This document shows positions 48,586 to 62,659 of a stretch of 64,000 bases of DNA, piece by piece; position 1 is the stretch's first letter, and every line of letters starts with the position of its first letter. This DNA is from Hydra vulgaris. Taxonomy: Eukaryota > Cnidaria > Hydrozoa > Anthoathecata > Hydridae. The notes below the pieces were generated by a model. It had not been told where the DNA came from. It did no database searches and worked only from the letters and a program-made list of their open reading frames with translations. A program made the position numbers and the translations under genes. Where the stretch lies: NCBI RefSeq assembly GCF_038396675.1, contig NC_088924.1:29668501-29732500 (forward strand). The letters run 5' to 3'.

Positions 48586-49800
48586 AAAATCATAAAATGA
48601 AAACAATGATAACTATAATTCTTTACAAAAAATGTTTTATGACTTTCTTACTGTATTTTTCTTTTAAAGTCTTAACAAAACTTGTTAAATTATTTCGTGT
48701 ATCACTTTTGTGTGCAGAAGCAGCAATATTTGATAAGTCACGAAGAGTTATCATTTTGCCAGTCTCCTTTGACAATTCACGTTGAAGTAGCTTTTTGTTA
48801 GCTTTTAAGCGTAACAAGTTTTCTGCTTTTGCAATAGCATAATTAGTAAGTCTTCTTTGATTTGGTAAGTGCTTATACAAAATCTATTTTTAAAAGCAAT
48901 TATTTTATTCGTTATAATCAAAAAATACCTACGACATATAATCTAATATGGTTTCTAACCACAATACCTTTCCAGAAAATGTCAGTCACAAAATTTTTCA
49001 AAAATTGCAGGATATTTCAAGAATTTAATTCACATATTTTGAGGACATTTTATCATAAATGTTATAAGTAATTATAACTTACTTCAGATACTTCATGATT
49101 ATGTTCATTGTTTAAATCTTGCAAAATTAATGTTTGCCCATCTTCTGATACTTTAAAACTTAAGAAGGATGGACACTCTTTTTTATAAGTTCTATAATAA
49201 ACATGTTCAAAATCGGTTATTTTTTCATGAAATAAATATGCTATCCTTTGATGAAATAAGGCATTTAAATTAGAACATTGTTTATTTCCTATGCATAAAT
49301 AAGTTATCAATTTATTTTTTAAACCTTTATTTATAATAAATTCTTTATTAATAGTAACAAAATTATAAAATAAAAAAAGTACTTACGAAGTTTGACGTTT
49401 TCCATAGCCTTTATTTGTAAATTTCTTTCCACCATGTATGCAACAATACTTAATATAGTAATACTTTATCTGTGGAGCTATTATAGCAGCTTTTCTTGGA
49501 ATGGTTTTTCTAGCAGCTTCAATTGTTTTGGCGTCACGAATCCACAACTGCACAAAATGAGAATCTTCATATTTCTTAATAACTGATTTTAAATCTTCAA
49601 ATGATAAAAAAGTATCTTTGCATGCCAAACAAGTTGACATCTTTTAAGTATGAATGAAATGAAATTTTTCAAATATTTTTCCAATTATTGGAATTTAAAA
49701 TATATGAAATCGGAATTTGTTTTGACACGTGCCTTTTCAAACCAATAAACGGGCTTTCGGCACTATAAGCAAATTTCGTTTAAGTGCCGACTTTCGGCAC

Positions 49801-49990
49801 TGTCGCTGGAATTTTGGTCCGCGAAAATTTTTATCCTGGACCAAAGTTTTCGATGAAATTTTTAGTTCGGCCGGATCAATTTTTTTGATAATTTTGGTCC
49901 GCTTTGAAAAAAACGATCCGTGATAATATTTTACAAATTGCGCACAAATTTTGCAGTTTTGATATCGGACCAAATTATTAATTAAAATTT
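49801..49990. repeat. Ginger left terminal and subterminal repeats
   Basis: GGTCCGCGAAAATT, TGGACCAAAG, GGTCCGC and GGACCAAAT phrases are spaced through about 180 bp. Inverted counterparts lie at 62365-62483. These are probable transposase binding sites. Confidence 0.7.
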
Positions 49991-51307
49991 TTGATCCGTG
50001 TGAAAAAGTGTATAATATTAAATTTGATATAAATTTTTTTTACAGGTTTTTGAAATCAATTATTTAAAAAAACAGCGGTTGTCCTATTTATAACTTTTCA
50101 TAACTAAAATTTACGGACATTGATTTATGCTTTTTCACTCTCTCAGCACTTAATGATATTTGCATATCTTTGTACTTCTTGATTTTGATGGCTTTGCCTA
50201 GTTGCATAAAATTTGCGTCTTGGACTAAATTTAGACTACACCATCATCATAGTATAGCAGAGCTTGATCTGATTATTAAATTTGTCTGGAAAACCGTCAA
50301 TATTCAGAACAAACTATAATAGACTTAAAACCAAACCTTAGGGTACATCGATAGTAACCATGGAAAACTATGCTTTGATCCATGCACATAGCATTCTCAT
50401 TGATTCCTTGGCTTTCCGGAATCAAAGCTTCTTATTGATTGCATAGCTTTCCAGAACTTTGTAAAAGGTAAAAGGAAACTCTGAATATTATTTCAGAAAA
50501 TGAATTTTAGTTTTAATATTTTTATTTTTTCTGTTTAAAAAAATATCTTTTTAGAAATGCATTATACTAACTTTTATTTTTAATAAAAAGTAAAAATATT
50601 ACATAAAATATTACACCGAGTAATAATTTAAACTAATGGGTCAATGAAAATTTTATTATATATACTTTGGGGGACGTTTTAGAGACGGTTGGGAAATCCT
50701 GCTCTAGGTGTACCTAAAATTATTTGGGTTGCCACTATTGAGAAAGTTTAGAGTATCTTTTGGTGCACTTTTCTTTGAAAGTTAAAGAATATGCTGAATG
50801 CCCAGCATATGCTTCAGACATGTCTGAAAACTTGTGCTTAGATTTAAAAAACTATTTTAGTGTATAGTGACAAGTAGGCTCATTACAATTTAATGTAGTT
50901 TAGGTTAGTGCAAACTTGAGAGGACTGACAGAACCTTTTTTTAATGGCTATTTTATAAGGAGACGCTAAGAAGTGCATATTATAAAGTCTTATTACAGAC
51001 CTCTGCAAAAATAATGCCAAAATTGTGGGGGAAGAGGGGTCATCAACTCCCTAAATGGTACTATAAAAATGTTCATGGTACGGGCCTGATAATAGATTAT
51101 TTTACATATTGAAAAAATCAGTTAGTCCGTAGGTCGATGCCTAATGTAAATTGTTAGTGTATTCTACAAAGTTATATAATTCTACTTGTTTAAATGTAAC
51201 AGCCCAATCAAAATTGTAAATATTTAATTCGTACTTGTGCGTGTTTTGTATAATTTAGGGTACTTTTAGCGGCTGATGTTTTAAATACGTATCTTTTAAA
51301 CGTATGA

Positions 51308-51639
51308 CAGGGTTCGTAGACAATTTTTCATATAAATTTCCCTGATTTTTTAAAAATCAGTCAATTTTCCTGACTATTTTTAACACGGAATAACATTTAA
51401 ATAAGCCATCGGCTATATTGGATATGTTATAAATGACATTTTAGGATTGTCAAAACAAATAATTACAATAAAAGCCTTATCTTAACTGTATGGTATCAGT
51501 TAGAGAAAAAAACACCATAATTATAAAATAAGTCACTTTCTCTATTAAAATTCCCTATCTAATTAAAAATTAATAATTCCCTGACTATTGCCAAAATAAA
51601 CCAATTTTCTAGGTTTTCCAAGTTTACTACGAACCCGTG
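51308..51639. mobile_element. hAT-type MITE inside the Ginger element
   Basis: CAGGGTTCGTAG at the left and CACGGGTTCGTAG (complement of the right end) form inverted termini. The interior has CCCTGA/TCAGTCAATTTTCC phrases. No convincing 8-bp duplication was found. Confidence 0.6.
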
Positions 51640-52710
51640 TTAATACGTATTATAGGACTTTTTATGTATTATGTACGTAACTTTTCTAGAAAAACTTCGT
51701 GCATATATATCGGTATTTGCTTTTTTTTTGTCTTACATTTATTTTACTTAAGTATTCATAGGGTTTGTATTACATAAGTAGACTTGGATTGGACGTAAGC
51801 TTTGCTTTTAAATTTATAAGCCATATGCAATTATAAAATTTTTTATTTTTAGATTTTATTTCAAAATTATTTCAATAATTGGTTATTTATCCAAATTCTT
51901 CATTCATCCATATTATCCATTTATTGTTGTATCAATACATGTTTTTAGCTTAGCAAATAAATGTACTTAAAAAAACACTTTAAAAAAACAAAGGGGATCT
52001 ACTAATGGTAACCCCAAGATGTACCTGTATGTACTACATTCGAATCATTTTGAAAACATTTTAAATCTGAAAATATATTAGGCAAATAATTAAAATAATA
52101 TCATCATAAGTTAAAAAAATCTCATTATTAACATCACAAGTACAATATATTAAAACAAAAAAGCGTTAAATTGATCTGCAATGTTACCAGTTAACAAAGT
52201 ATTTTTACCTTATGTTAAATTTCTTTTCTTTAACTATTGGCTAATGATCAATATAGTATATTTCAAATCATTAAAATTTAAACAAAATTGAAACCATATT
52301 TCAACAGGTCATCATTCAATGAAATTATTTCAATGAATAAAAATATTTCAACAAAAGGTAGTACTGAAGAAAAAGAAATTTAATTAAAAGTAAATATCAT
52401 AATCATATTTAAAACATATTTTAAACCTAAACAAATAAAAAATCATAGTGTATGAAAAATTATATAATGGCAGTCTTAAAAGACTGCCATAATGAATACT
52501 TTGAAACTAGATTTGGAAACTTTGTTTTATTTAATTCTGATTAAAAATTAACATCTCTTGTTCTAGCAAAACGTGAAACAAATAGTTGTCAATGAAAGAA
52601 GTAGTTGTAAACGACGTAGTGACAAGTAGTGACATAGGCCTAAGACCGCAGCCCTGTTAAAATAAAAGATTACCATGGGTTGGTAACCAGGACTATGAAA
52701 AAATTTATTA

Positions 52711-52819
<109 letters not shown>

Positions 52820-53629
52820 TTATAGATATGATCATATCGCGCAACTTATATTGCTTTGTTCTTTAACATACAACACATATTTGTCCATGAGAGTAGCAGG
52901 TTTCTTTTAGACACCTACCAAATCAAGAAACATTTAAACTTAAAATTTATTGATTGTCATTAAATATGCCAATCAGAAAACAGATTACATTTTAGTACCA
53001 ATTGTAAATAAAATTCTGATAGCTGCAACTAAATCCAGGAACAAATACCCATTTACCACCAGAAGAAGCGATGCATCATTGTTACTATTTGAAAAGTGCA
53101 AACTTTTATCTCAATTTCTAAGTAACATATAAAAACTACACAACCAATTTTAAATTTTAAATAATTAGATATACCTGAAGGAGTTGAACTGTTCAAAAAA
53201 TGAACAAGAAAGTTATTATTTTTTATTATAGTTGCCAGTGTTAACTTGATCATCACTTAGATAAACTTTGATATTTCCCAGCAAATTTTCCATCATCAAG
53301 GAAATGAAAAAAGAAGCATAAAAATAGGTTTTTATATTTATAAACAAAATAAAATAAAAATTAATACAAAGTATATAATCCTTACAATCAACAAATATAA
53401 TCCTAACAACCGACAAATTAAAAAAAAAATTACTAATTGAAGAGAATGAATTAAACAAACTAAGATATAAAATTTTACTTTATTTATTTATATATACTTT
53501 ATATATTTAAAATATTTTATATGTACTTTACTTATTTATAACTTATTAGAAATATAAAAATATTTCAATTTTAATAAGTTTAAATAAAGTGATATAATAA
53601 ATAAATTTACTAACTATCCGCTCTTCTTT

Positions 53630-53925
53630 CTGTTGACACTCTCACTAAAAAACCAAAACTTTTAACTCTATCTTGTTAGCACTCTCACTAAAAAACTAAA
53701 ACTTATAACTCTAACTTATTGGCACTCTCATAAAAAAGCAAAACTTTTAACTCTAACTTATTGGCACTCTCACAAAAAAGCAAAACTTTTAACTCTAACT
53801 TGTTAGCACTCTCATTAAAAAGCAAAACTTTTAACTCTAACTTGTTGGAACTCTCACTAAAAAGCAAAACTTTTAACTCTAACTTATTGACACTTTCACT
53901 AAAAAACTTTTGAAAAACTCATTGT
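53630..53925. repeat. 42-bp minisatellite, about seven units
   Basis: The unit begins TTGGCACTCTCAC and continues AAAACTTTTAACTCTAACT. The spacing of successive TTGGC/TTAGC starts at 53719, 53761 and 53803 is exactly 42 bp. Units differ by a few bases. Confidence 0.9.
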
Positions 53926-54402
53926 TTCTATCTTGTGCTCATTCTTTTGTTTAGTAATCACCATAAATCTTCTTATTGGACTTGGCCTTACATGACTATT
54001 TGAAAAAAATAAACCAATTATACTAATACGAGTTTTCGTGCCATAAGTTTTTCATATGATTTATTCAAAATTATCTGGACAAATCACTTTGGATCTATTG
54101 GAATATTTTAGTAAGAACTTTTTTTTATAATAATTATTTTATCTCAATCTATCTGGTACATTAATTCAAACCTTTCTATATTTTAGTTAAACCATAATAA
54201 AACTATTATATATAATAGTTTATATGTAAGTATAGTTACCGTTCTTTATAAGATTTTTTAAATTATTTAGAAAAATTGGGTCTCTACTTAAAATAGGTTG
54301 CCAAACCAAGGTATAAACTGATAATTGATCAAGGCTGCTGTGCACTATTTGACTGACTATCTAACATAAAATACATAAATAGCAAAGAACAACAACTTAT
54401 AT

Positions 54403-54510
<108 letters not shown>

Positions 54511-54540
54511 AATATATGGTAATATTAGACCAAAATAAAG

Positions 54541-57500
54541 TTATTTACAACCGCAAAACCATAAAAGATTATTGCATATCACTGTTTTTGGCGCTTCAAC
54601 ACATTTTATATGAAACCATTCCTTGCATAACCCACATTGTATCATTGGTTTTTCATTGCTTGGCATTTTGCAATTGCAATATATATCTAAAAACTCAACC
54701 TTTGAAATTTGTTGTGAAACTCTCCGCAGCTTAGATGGAAACTGTGTCAACTCTAATTTTTCAAATGACTTTAACAAATGTTTTCTCATATCTTCCTGTG
54801 TGTACTTTACAATGGATGGATCTCTGCCAAAGCAAAGTTCACAAGCATTTGCAAGTGCAAAAAGTCCACAGTCATCTGATCCTAACTGATACTGAACATT
54901 TACATATTCAATTTTAATTTTGTTAGTGGTAGAGCACAAAAGATCAGCAATTGTGTTCTTCAGCAACAATGTTAACTTATTATGCAAACTGTCATAAACC
55001 CTGACAGTCCCCTGTGTACAGCCTAGTGTTGCTATAGTGATCCAATGCATTCCGTTGTAATTCAGACACTGAATAAACTCTTTATCTTTTTGAACCTCTA
55101 AACTATTTGTGACCTGTAAAATGGGATCTTGAAACCCTGATAAATGAGGAAAAGCATCTTTAAGCATTTGCATTCCAGTATAAATGATTGTGTCATTTAG
55201 CCATCCACCATTAATCAAAATATTTTTATCATCTACTGAAAGTATCATTTTTCTAGTTTGGAAAAGACCAATAGAACTGTCTCTTCTTCTGTATTTGCTT
55301 CTTCTTCAAGACAAATAAGTTCTGCTTGAAAAGCTTTTTGCCTGTTTACACATTCTACTTGGGTGGCAATGACTTTTGCATACCACACCGAACTGTTTGC
55401 AAGGGCATCGTTTTGTAGCACACCTATTTTTGCATGAACAAACCAAATTAATTTGATAGATTTCATCTATTTTTACTTCTGAATATGTATCATCAACATT
55501 GGAACAATTTATATTTTCTTTGGAGCACTCATGAGCATAGTTTAATGCATCTACTGAAGGTGAGCCATTACCAGAGATACTTGATTTTTGAGGAGTTTTA
55601 ATCATTTAAATCCTCATAATTATCATTTTTTGGTTCATTTTCTGATATTGAGTCTGATGATTCAATAAAGACTGAGGAATCCGGAGAAATCACTTCATCA
55701 TTAAAACATTGATCAAAACTTTCTTTATCAGAAGAGCTATAATCAACCAAATATGTTTTGCAATTTTGTAAAGTAGGGTCTGAAGGTTTATAAATTTTGA
55801 GATGACTGCCAGTAGCACGAATTGTAACACCTTTATTATCTTGAAGTTTGTATACTCCATGAGGAAGGCAACTAAGTATTTTATATGGGCCTACAAATCT
55901 ATCATTTAATTTGCCTCCTTTAGTTTTTTTACGTCTATGATTTAATTTTAGTACTAATAAATTGATTATAAAGACTCCAGGTTTTGAGTTCTTTTTGACA
56001 TAATTTTTTTTTTGCCTTACTTGAGCTTTTAAAATATTTTGTTCAGCTTTTTCCAACACTAACTTATATTCACTTTGTGCCATGTCAGGCTCCTTTAATT
56101 TAAAATAATTTGAACTTAATTTTTCCAAAGATTCTGTCTGGAAATCTACATCAATTGGAAGATATGCTTGTCGACCATACATCAGTTGAAATGGTGTGAA
56201 CTTTGTAGAGTCATGACAAGATGTATTGTACGCAAATGCACAGGTATCTGGAAAAATACTCCATTGTTCTTTTTTAGAGGATACATATTTGACTAGCATA
56301 TTCTGCAAAGTTTGATTAAATCGTTCATCAAGTCCATTAGCCTTAAATCAAAAAAAAAATTGTATTTTACTTTAAATAATTTAAACTAATTGACCTAATT
56401 GACTAAATAACTTGAGATATTAATATCGTATTTCTTTATTAACCTATTTAAGAACTTTTTTAAATTTAACTTAATTGTGGGTGATATGGTGTTGTGAGCC
56501 TTTTCTTTATACCAAGCAACAATTAAGTGTATTATTAAGTTCATTACAAAATTCAGTACCATTATCTGACAGCAAAACTCTTGGCACTCCCAACCTCATA
56601 AAAACCTGAATGATAGACTTATTATAAAAGTACTATATATATGCACTCCATGATGTTACATAAATGCTAATAAACATTAGAGATATATAAATCATAAGAA
56701 AATATGATTTATTTAATAAGGTAAAATCAAGATTCTAAAATCAATTAACTATATCCAAGAATAATAACAACAGTCCTTTATCAGATACACCAAGTATTTC
56801 TAATCTCTTTTCAAGATCATCACTTTTGATTTCTTTAGAAAGATATAAGATTATAATATTATTTTATCTTAAAGTTTTTTCTTTTTTGTTTAAGATATGA
56901 TCAGAAAGTATGAAAGAAAGTGGTGGTGAAATGAAGTGGCTAAAATCGGGGAAGAAAAGTATGCATGTCTGGAATTTTAAGGTTGTTTGGAAATATAGAA
57001 TATAAAAAATGCAAACAATTAGGACCCAATAACTTGATACACAGAAAGGTAGCATTTAGCAAGGATGCTAGAACAATAACAAAAATAAAAATGCAATACC
57101 TTAAATAGACATCTTGCGACTGTAACAGCCATTTTGACTTTAGTGGGTATTACTTCAACCCACTTTGAAAAATAGTCACTAATAGTTAAAATATATTTAC
57201 AACCATCTTCACTAATTGGACTGAGTGAGCCAACAAAATCTATGCCAACCATATACCATGGAGCCTTCACCTTTATTGGGTGCATCTCTGGTTTCCCACA
57301 GTTTAACTTTCTATTCATTCTCTGGCATACATCACATGATATAAGCTTAAACAGAATTTAAAATGGTATAGCAATACCTTATTATAATTATTAGAAAAAA
57401 TCATAATTTTCTGATAATGCATAATACAAAAAATATATTACTAACTCATGGACACTTTTTACCATTCCGTGCCACATGAAACTCTTTTATCCTGCCCAAT

Positions 57501-58503
57501 GTTCTTGTTTTACCCATGTTGCCAGAAGTAGGATGGACATGGCAAGCAACTAATATTTTTCTCCTTTCATCATGATTTATGATGTATCGCAGAAGAAGTT
57601 CCTTTTAAAAAAACATCACATACAAGTATTAATTTAATATCTTTATATAATTTATTTTAATATACTAATTTATGATAATAAAATGATCTCATAATTATTC
57701 CTTTTTTAAACTACAAGTCAAACCATTTACAATTGCTTGTCTTTTTATAACTTATTTTATTATATTTAGTTATTAAAATTATGCCATCTATAAGCTATGG
57801 CAAAAATACTGAAAAAAATAATAATTAATTAAATTTGTAAAGCAGAAATAAAAAACTAAAATTCTAAACTATTTTTTTGAGTTATATTGCCATGTTATAT
57901 GTATGTTAATTTATAATTCATTTCCTTATTTAAAATTTAGCATGCAGCAATTTCAAATTTACGCTAAATTTGATGATTTAGGCTAAATAATGAATATTTT
58001 ATTCTGCTAAATTTTAGCAGATTAAAATATTCATTAACATTATCACTAATATATATTTTAAAATCTTAAAAAAAATAAAAATTATGTACAAATAATAGGT
58101 GATAATATTTATTTTAGAATAAATAATTGTTATAAATAAATGTTGATAATCCAAGCATCGAATTATCAATATTTGTATATTACCTTGTTACCAATATTTA
58201 TGTATTACAGAATTAACTCGATAAAAAAAAGACAAGAAAGAAGACCTAGTCTTTCTTTTACTTAAAAACTTTACTTTTTTTTTTAAAAAAAAAGACCTTG
58301 TCTTTCTTTTACCGAGTTAACTCTGTTACGTAACTAGTTACCTTGTCTTTCTTTTTATACTTATATAGTAATTCCCCTCCTTCAGAAATTATAAACTTTA
58401 AAGTCTTTTTTCTAATTATTCTTTTTTCGCCATTAAAACTTCCATCAGGGTATTTCTTATTAGTTAAATAAGTAAAAACTTTTTTAACGAGCTCGTCTTC
58501 CAT
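54541..58503 (-). pseudogene. Ginger integrase/transposase with Ulp1-like protease and PHD finger
   Basis: Catalyses element insertion. Exons (minus): 58503-58342 (EDELVKKVFTYL, RKKTLKFI); from 57601 the H2C2 finger (CHVHPTSGNMGKT); 57345-57100 (SCDVCQRMN, first catalytic Asp in GIDFVG); 56605 to about 56480 (second Asp in LLSDNGTEF); 56341 onward (LDERFNQTL with the catalytic Glu, the GPY/F-like block RFVGPYKILSC). After 55598 the frame shifts into a CXC-like cysteine stretch (CSCKNRCATKRCPCK), then, after two more shifts, a C48/Ulp1-type protease, 55248 to about 54720 (His in GMHWITI, Asp in VYDSL, QLGSDDCG with the nucleophile), and a terminal PHD finger (YCNCKMP, CGLCKEWFHIKC, WFCGC). All catalytic residues survive, but at least four frameshifts are present. 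Confidence 0.85.
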
Positions 58504-58509
58504 GATAAT

Positions 58510-61500
58510 TTAAAAATATATACACACACTCAGCGTATTTATTATGCATGATCTGTAGTCAACAGCTCTTTTTACATCTTTTCCTTCAAATGAAAGTTCA
58601 ATAATGGATTCAATTTCTGTTTTTGCTTTTTTATCGAAATGGTGGGGTAGTTCTCTAAGAAGATTTTTTATATGGTTAAAAACATCATGAAGAGGTTCCA
58701 TTAGTAATTCATATTTTGATAAACCATTTTTTGGTAAACTGATATCAGGCTGATAAAATATAAGACTTAGAACTCTTTGAATACCATGCATGGTTTTTGT
58801 TAATTTTAAGTCCAATATATTTGTTTTGATTCATTTTTGGTAAAATATACATTTCGCTGATTCAATTCAACTATTTTTTTTTTTTTTGTTAAATATGAAT
58901 AAAGTTTTTTTACTTTGTCGTTACTTTTTTTCCTTGACTGTTCCGTAAGAAGGACTTTTTCTTGTCAATCTTGTAAATTCATGCAAGCTCTATCTAATGA
59001 ACCGGAATAATTAGAATGCTCAACAACATTAATGTCACAAATCCAGCATACATAATTACCTCCTTTTTGCTGACCTGCTTCAAATTGAGCTGAAGGACCA
59101 TCACCTTTAAAAAATCTCATTTCATCATAAATTTCAATTTCACTAATCTTAATAGGGTCTTTCATTTCGATAATATCATTCATTCTTTGTTCTGAATAAA
59201 CAAGCATTTCATCAGTAGCTGAACATCTCCCAAAGATATACCATATAGGAGCTTCAACAACCGCTTGAATATTTATGGTTTTATTATACTTTTGTTGATA
59301 TTCTTCAGATGTATAATTAATTGCAGGATCAAATAAAGTTGAAATTGTCATTAAGACGTGACTAAGATTGCATATAGTTGAAGTATCATGCCATAACATA
59401 AGATGTCTTTTTCGTTCAAGTTTTTTTAATTTAATTTTCAAGTTATTGATTTCTTCGTCTTGGTCATTTTCTTCCATTTCATTAATCCTTTTTAGATAGT
59501 TAATAATTGTTGTACGCAACATTTTTTCATACTCTTCATCAGTTATAACCCTCATATAAATCCAATGATTTTTTGTTGTTATCTCTAATTACTTTTAGTG
59601 GATATACTCTGCCATCTATAGAAAATGTTTCAGTTTGTATTTCATTGTTTCTTACAACAAGTTTGGAGAAAGTTTGTGGAGCAATAAGCTCTCCTAATGA
59701 ATATTTATTTTCTGATACAAGCAAATTCAGTTTTGCTGCAACCTGAGCATTTGTTTCTTCTTGGGGAAAGGAAACATTCAAATCTGTTAGCCTAAACAAA
59801 ATAAAAATTCCAAGTTGGTATATGCATAGATACTTAATTACATTTTTTGTGACAATACTTGTAAAAGTTCTTGTTTTTAATTTTAATTACTAGGTAAACT
59901 ATTCAAAATATTTATTTGTGAATTTGTAAAATTTTACGTTTGTTTTCAATTAACTAAAATAAAATAGGAATATTAAAAAATAAAAAAAACATCTGTAAAA
60001 TATAAAAATTTAAAAATGTAATAAAATATTTAAATTATTATAAAAATATATAATATATTTATTAATATATATATATTTAAATTATTATTTCTTATTAATA
60101 TATATATATTTAAATTATTATAAAACTTGAAAAATTAAACTTCAAACAATTAAAGCAGATAAACAAATATAAATAATTGTAAATATAACTTCACCACCTT
60201 TTTTTTCTTCGAATTATAACCGGACTTTTTTCTCCACTTCTTCTTTTCAGCTCAGATAAACTTGTTAGATTGACATCGTTCTCCTTTAGAAATTCTTTAA
60301 CAATCTGCCCACCATTTTTTGGCATCTTACTTTCACTATCAATGATATTATATTTTCTTGCAAGATCAGAGTAGTTAATTTTTTCCCCAGTTTGATAAAC
60401 CTTTACCTCCTCAAGACATGAATTCAGTTGGTCTTTATATGCATGTGATGATCCAATATGCTTTTTAGGTTTTTTTACACCCTATTGTAAAAAAAAAATA
60501 CATTTAAATTTGTAACTTTATATTTACATTTTCATTTACATTTATATAATGAAAGAAAAAATTAAGTTTTTATAAAAATTGAATCATCAAATGAAGAACT
60601 TATATAAGAATAAATTATTTGTATGTATTTATTTGTCCCCCCCCCCCCCCACACACACACACACACACACACACTTACACACGCACACACACACACACAC
60701 AATAAATATAAAAAATGTTTACTGTATCTACTTTTTCTTTTAATTCATAAGATCGCTGCTCTGCTTGTTTAAATGTTTCCATACTAGTAATAAGACGATG
60801 GTTATTTCTTGTCCTAAGTGAAATGTTTTTGCCATATGTTCTAAATATTTAATAATATATAAAAAATATCATGTCAAAAATTGTTGGTGGTATTAACATT
60901 TTAAAAATATTCATATCTACCTTATAACTGATGTTTCTTTCCATTGATTTTCAATATCTATCACAGTGTTTTTACTTATATGCTTTCTTTGCTTGGACAT
61001 TTCTTCTGTGGACTTATTTTTTATTTTTAGTATTTTTGAATGAGTTTTTGTAAAAGTAGTTTGAAAAATGTTTTGATAGTCTTTATCCAACTGTGTTACA
61101 ATTGTATTTGTAATGTCATTTAACATAAGCTCTTTATCATAAAGTTTATGTTTTAGAAGACCTTTTTTGACTGCAATAGATTGATATGATTTGCTGCGAT
61201 TCGGGAATTGAGATAAGTAATACTTAAACTTAATTTCATTTTGACATCCAAGACAATCTTTTATTCTATGATCTGTTTTTTGTTTTACAGTTAAACAACC
61301 CCATCTTTCCAACGAAAATTCTTGCATGACCTCTGTTTTAATTGATGGAGAAGTTTTTCCTAAAAGGCGAATATTTTTTAAGATTTGCTTGTATTTTGAA
61401 ACAAATAAACTATATGACAGTACAAAGTTATTATTATTTTCAATTTGAAACTGGTTTTGGAACTGGTTATACTGATACTTATACTTTCTTGAAGTGTATA

Positions 61501-61603
61501 TTTGTGTACCTTCGTCGGATTCCCTGTCTATCTTTATGTTGAAAGCATTATAGGCGGCTATTTTCGCAAACCCACAAGTTAGAGGATGTAATATAGATGC
61601 CAT
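58510..61603 (-). pseudogene. Second Ginger-borne gene, multi-exon, function unknown
   Basis: Exons on the minus strand: 61603 to about 60923 (start MASILHPLTCGFAKIAAYN, later RWGCLTVKQKTDHRIKDC and CLGCQNE); 60840-60732 (TRNNHRLITSMETFKQAE); 60481-60198 (KINYSDLARKYNI, KRRSGEKSPVIIRRKKR); 59791 down to about 58520. The last exon has a frameshift near 59545, an in-frame TGA near 58965 and another shift near 58820, and contains FFKGDGPSAQFEAGQQKGG, a CWIC pair and EPLHDVFNHIKNLLRELP. Introns follow GT-AG. I recognise no domain name. The GDGPSAQFEAGQ block and the paired cysteines look like conserved cores. It starts about 0.9 kb inside the right terminus and ends seven bases before the integrase gene's first exon. 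Confidence 0.55.
60640..60702. repeat. Poly(C) and (CA)n tract in an intron
   Basis: A run of about 14 C followed by CA repeats, between exons of the second Ginger gene. Confidence 0.9.
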
Positions 61604-61609
61604 TGTAAA

Positions 61610-62483
61610 ATTCTATGTATATTGACTAAGTATCTTGATGAATTATTGTAAATCACATATACTATGTTACAATTAGGTAATGTTACGGGCGATATATTTT
61701 TAATAAAAATTCCGGTATATTTTAAAATGTTAACTTTAGCAGTATACCGATTCCATTATAACAATTTGCAGACTTATGGAATCTCAAGTTATTGAATCCT
61801 ATTTTTAAGTTTAGTCTTCGCTAGATGGGGAAATAACTTTACTTATTGCAAAGACATTCAAATGATACAAAATTTATCTAGAAAATAGAAGAAAAAGAGC
61901 TACAACTGCTAGCATTTCAGTTTTTTGAGTAGTCTCACTTAATAAGTAGAGAGCATCATAATTTTTAGTGAAAAAATCACGTTTTTTAAGAAATTATTGG
62001 ATTTAAACACATGGTAAAAGTTCTAGCTCTTTTGATCGACAATGATAATTAAATTTTAGATACTTTGTAGTTTAATTGAAGACATTTTGACGCAAACAGA
62101 CTGAGCGAAATTGCATTAAAGTTCAAATTTCGACTTTATTAAAACTATAATTTCTGTAAATTAAAAAAATATTTATATAATTTTTTTTTTTTTAACATAA
62201 GCAGAAATAGTTTTATTAAAAAAATATAAAGTTTCATTTATTTCATTTCATTTACCGCATAAGCAAAAGATAGTCAAAGTTAAGAATTTTTGAGAAATTG
62301 TTAATGTAAATTTTACTGACTCGCCTTAACTACACTAAGCATGCAAACTAAATTTTTTTTTACGGACCAATTTTTTCTAGCTCAGACCAATTTTTTCAGA
62401 AAAAAATTATCCGGGCCGATATATATTTACTGAGAAATTTAGTCCAGGGTCATTTTTATCGGCGGACCAAAATTATCGTGACA
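61610..62483. other. Ginger right non-coding end and subterminal repeats
   Basis: No gene. The last 120 bp carry GGACCAATTTTTTC, GTCCAGGG and GCGGACCAAAATT phrases that mirror the left end. Confidence 0.6.
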
Positions 62484-62559
62484 GCACTCTATCCACGCCC
62501 TATAAAATTAGAGTATAGTTTTATATTTATTTAACGTTAGGATTTTTGTGATACATGTC

Positions 62560-62659
<100 letters not shown>

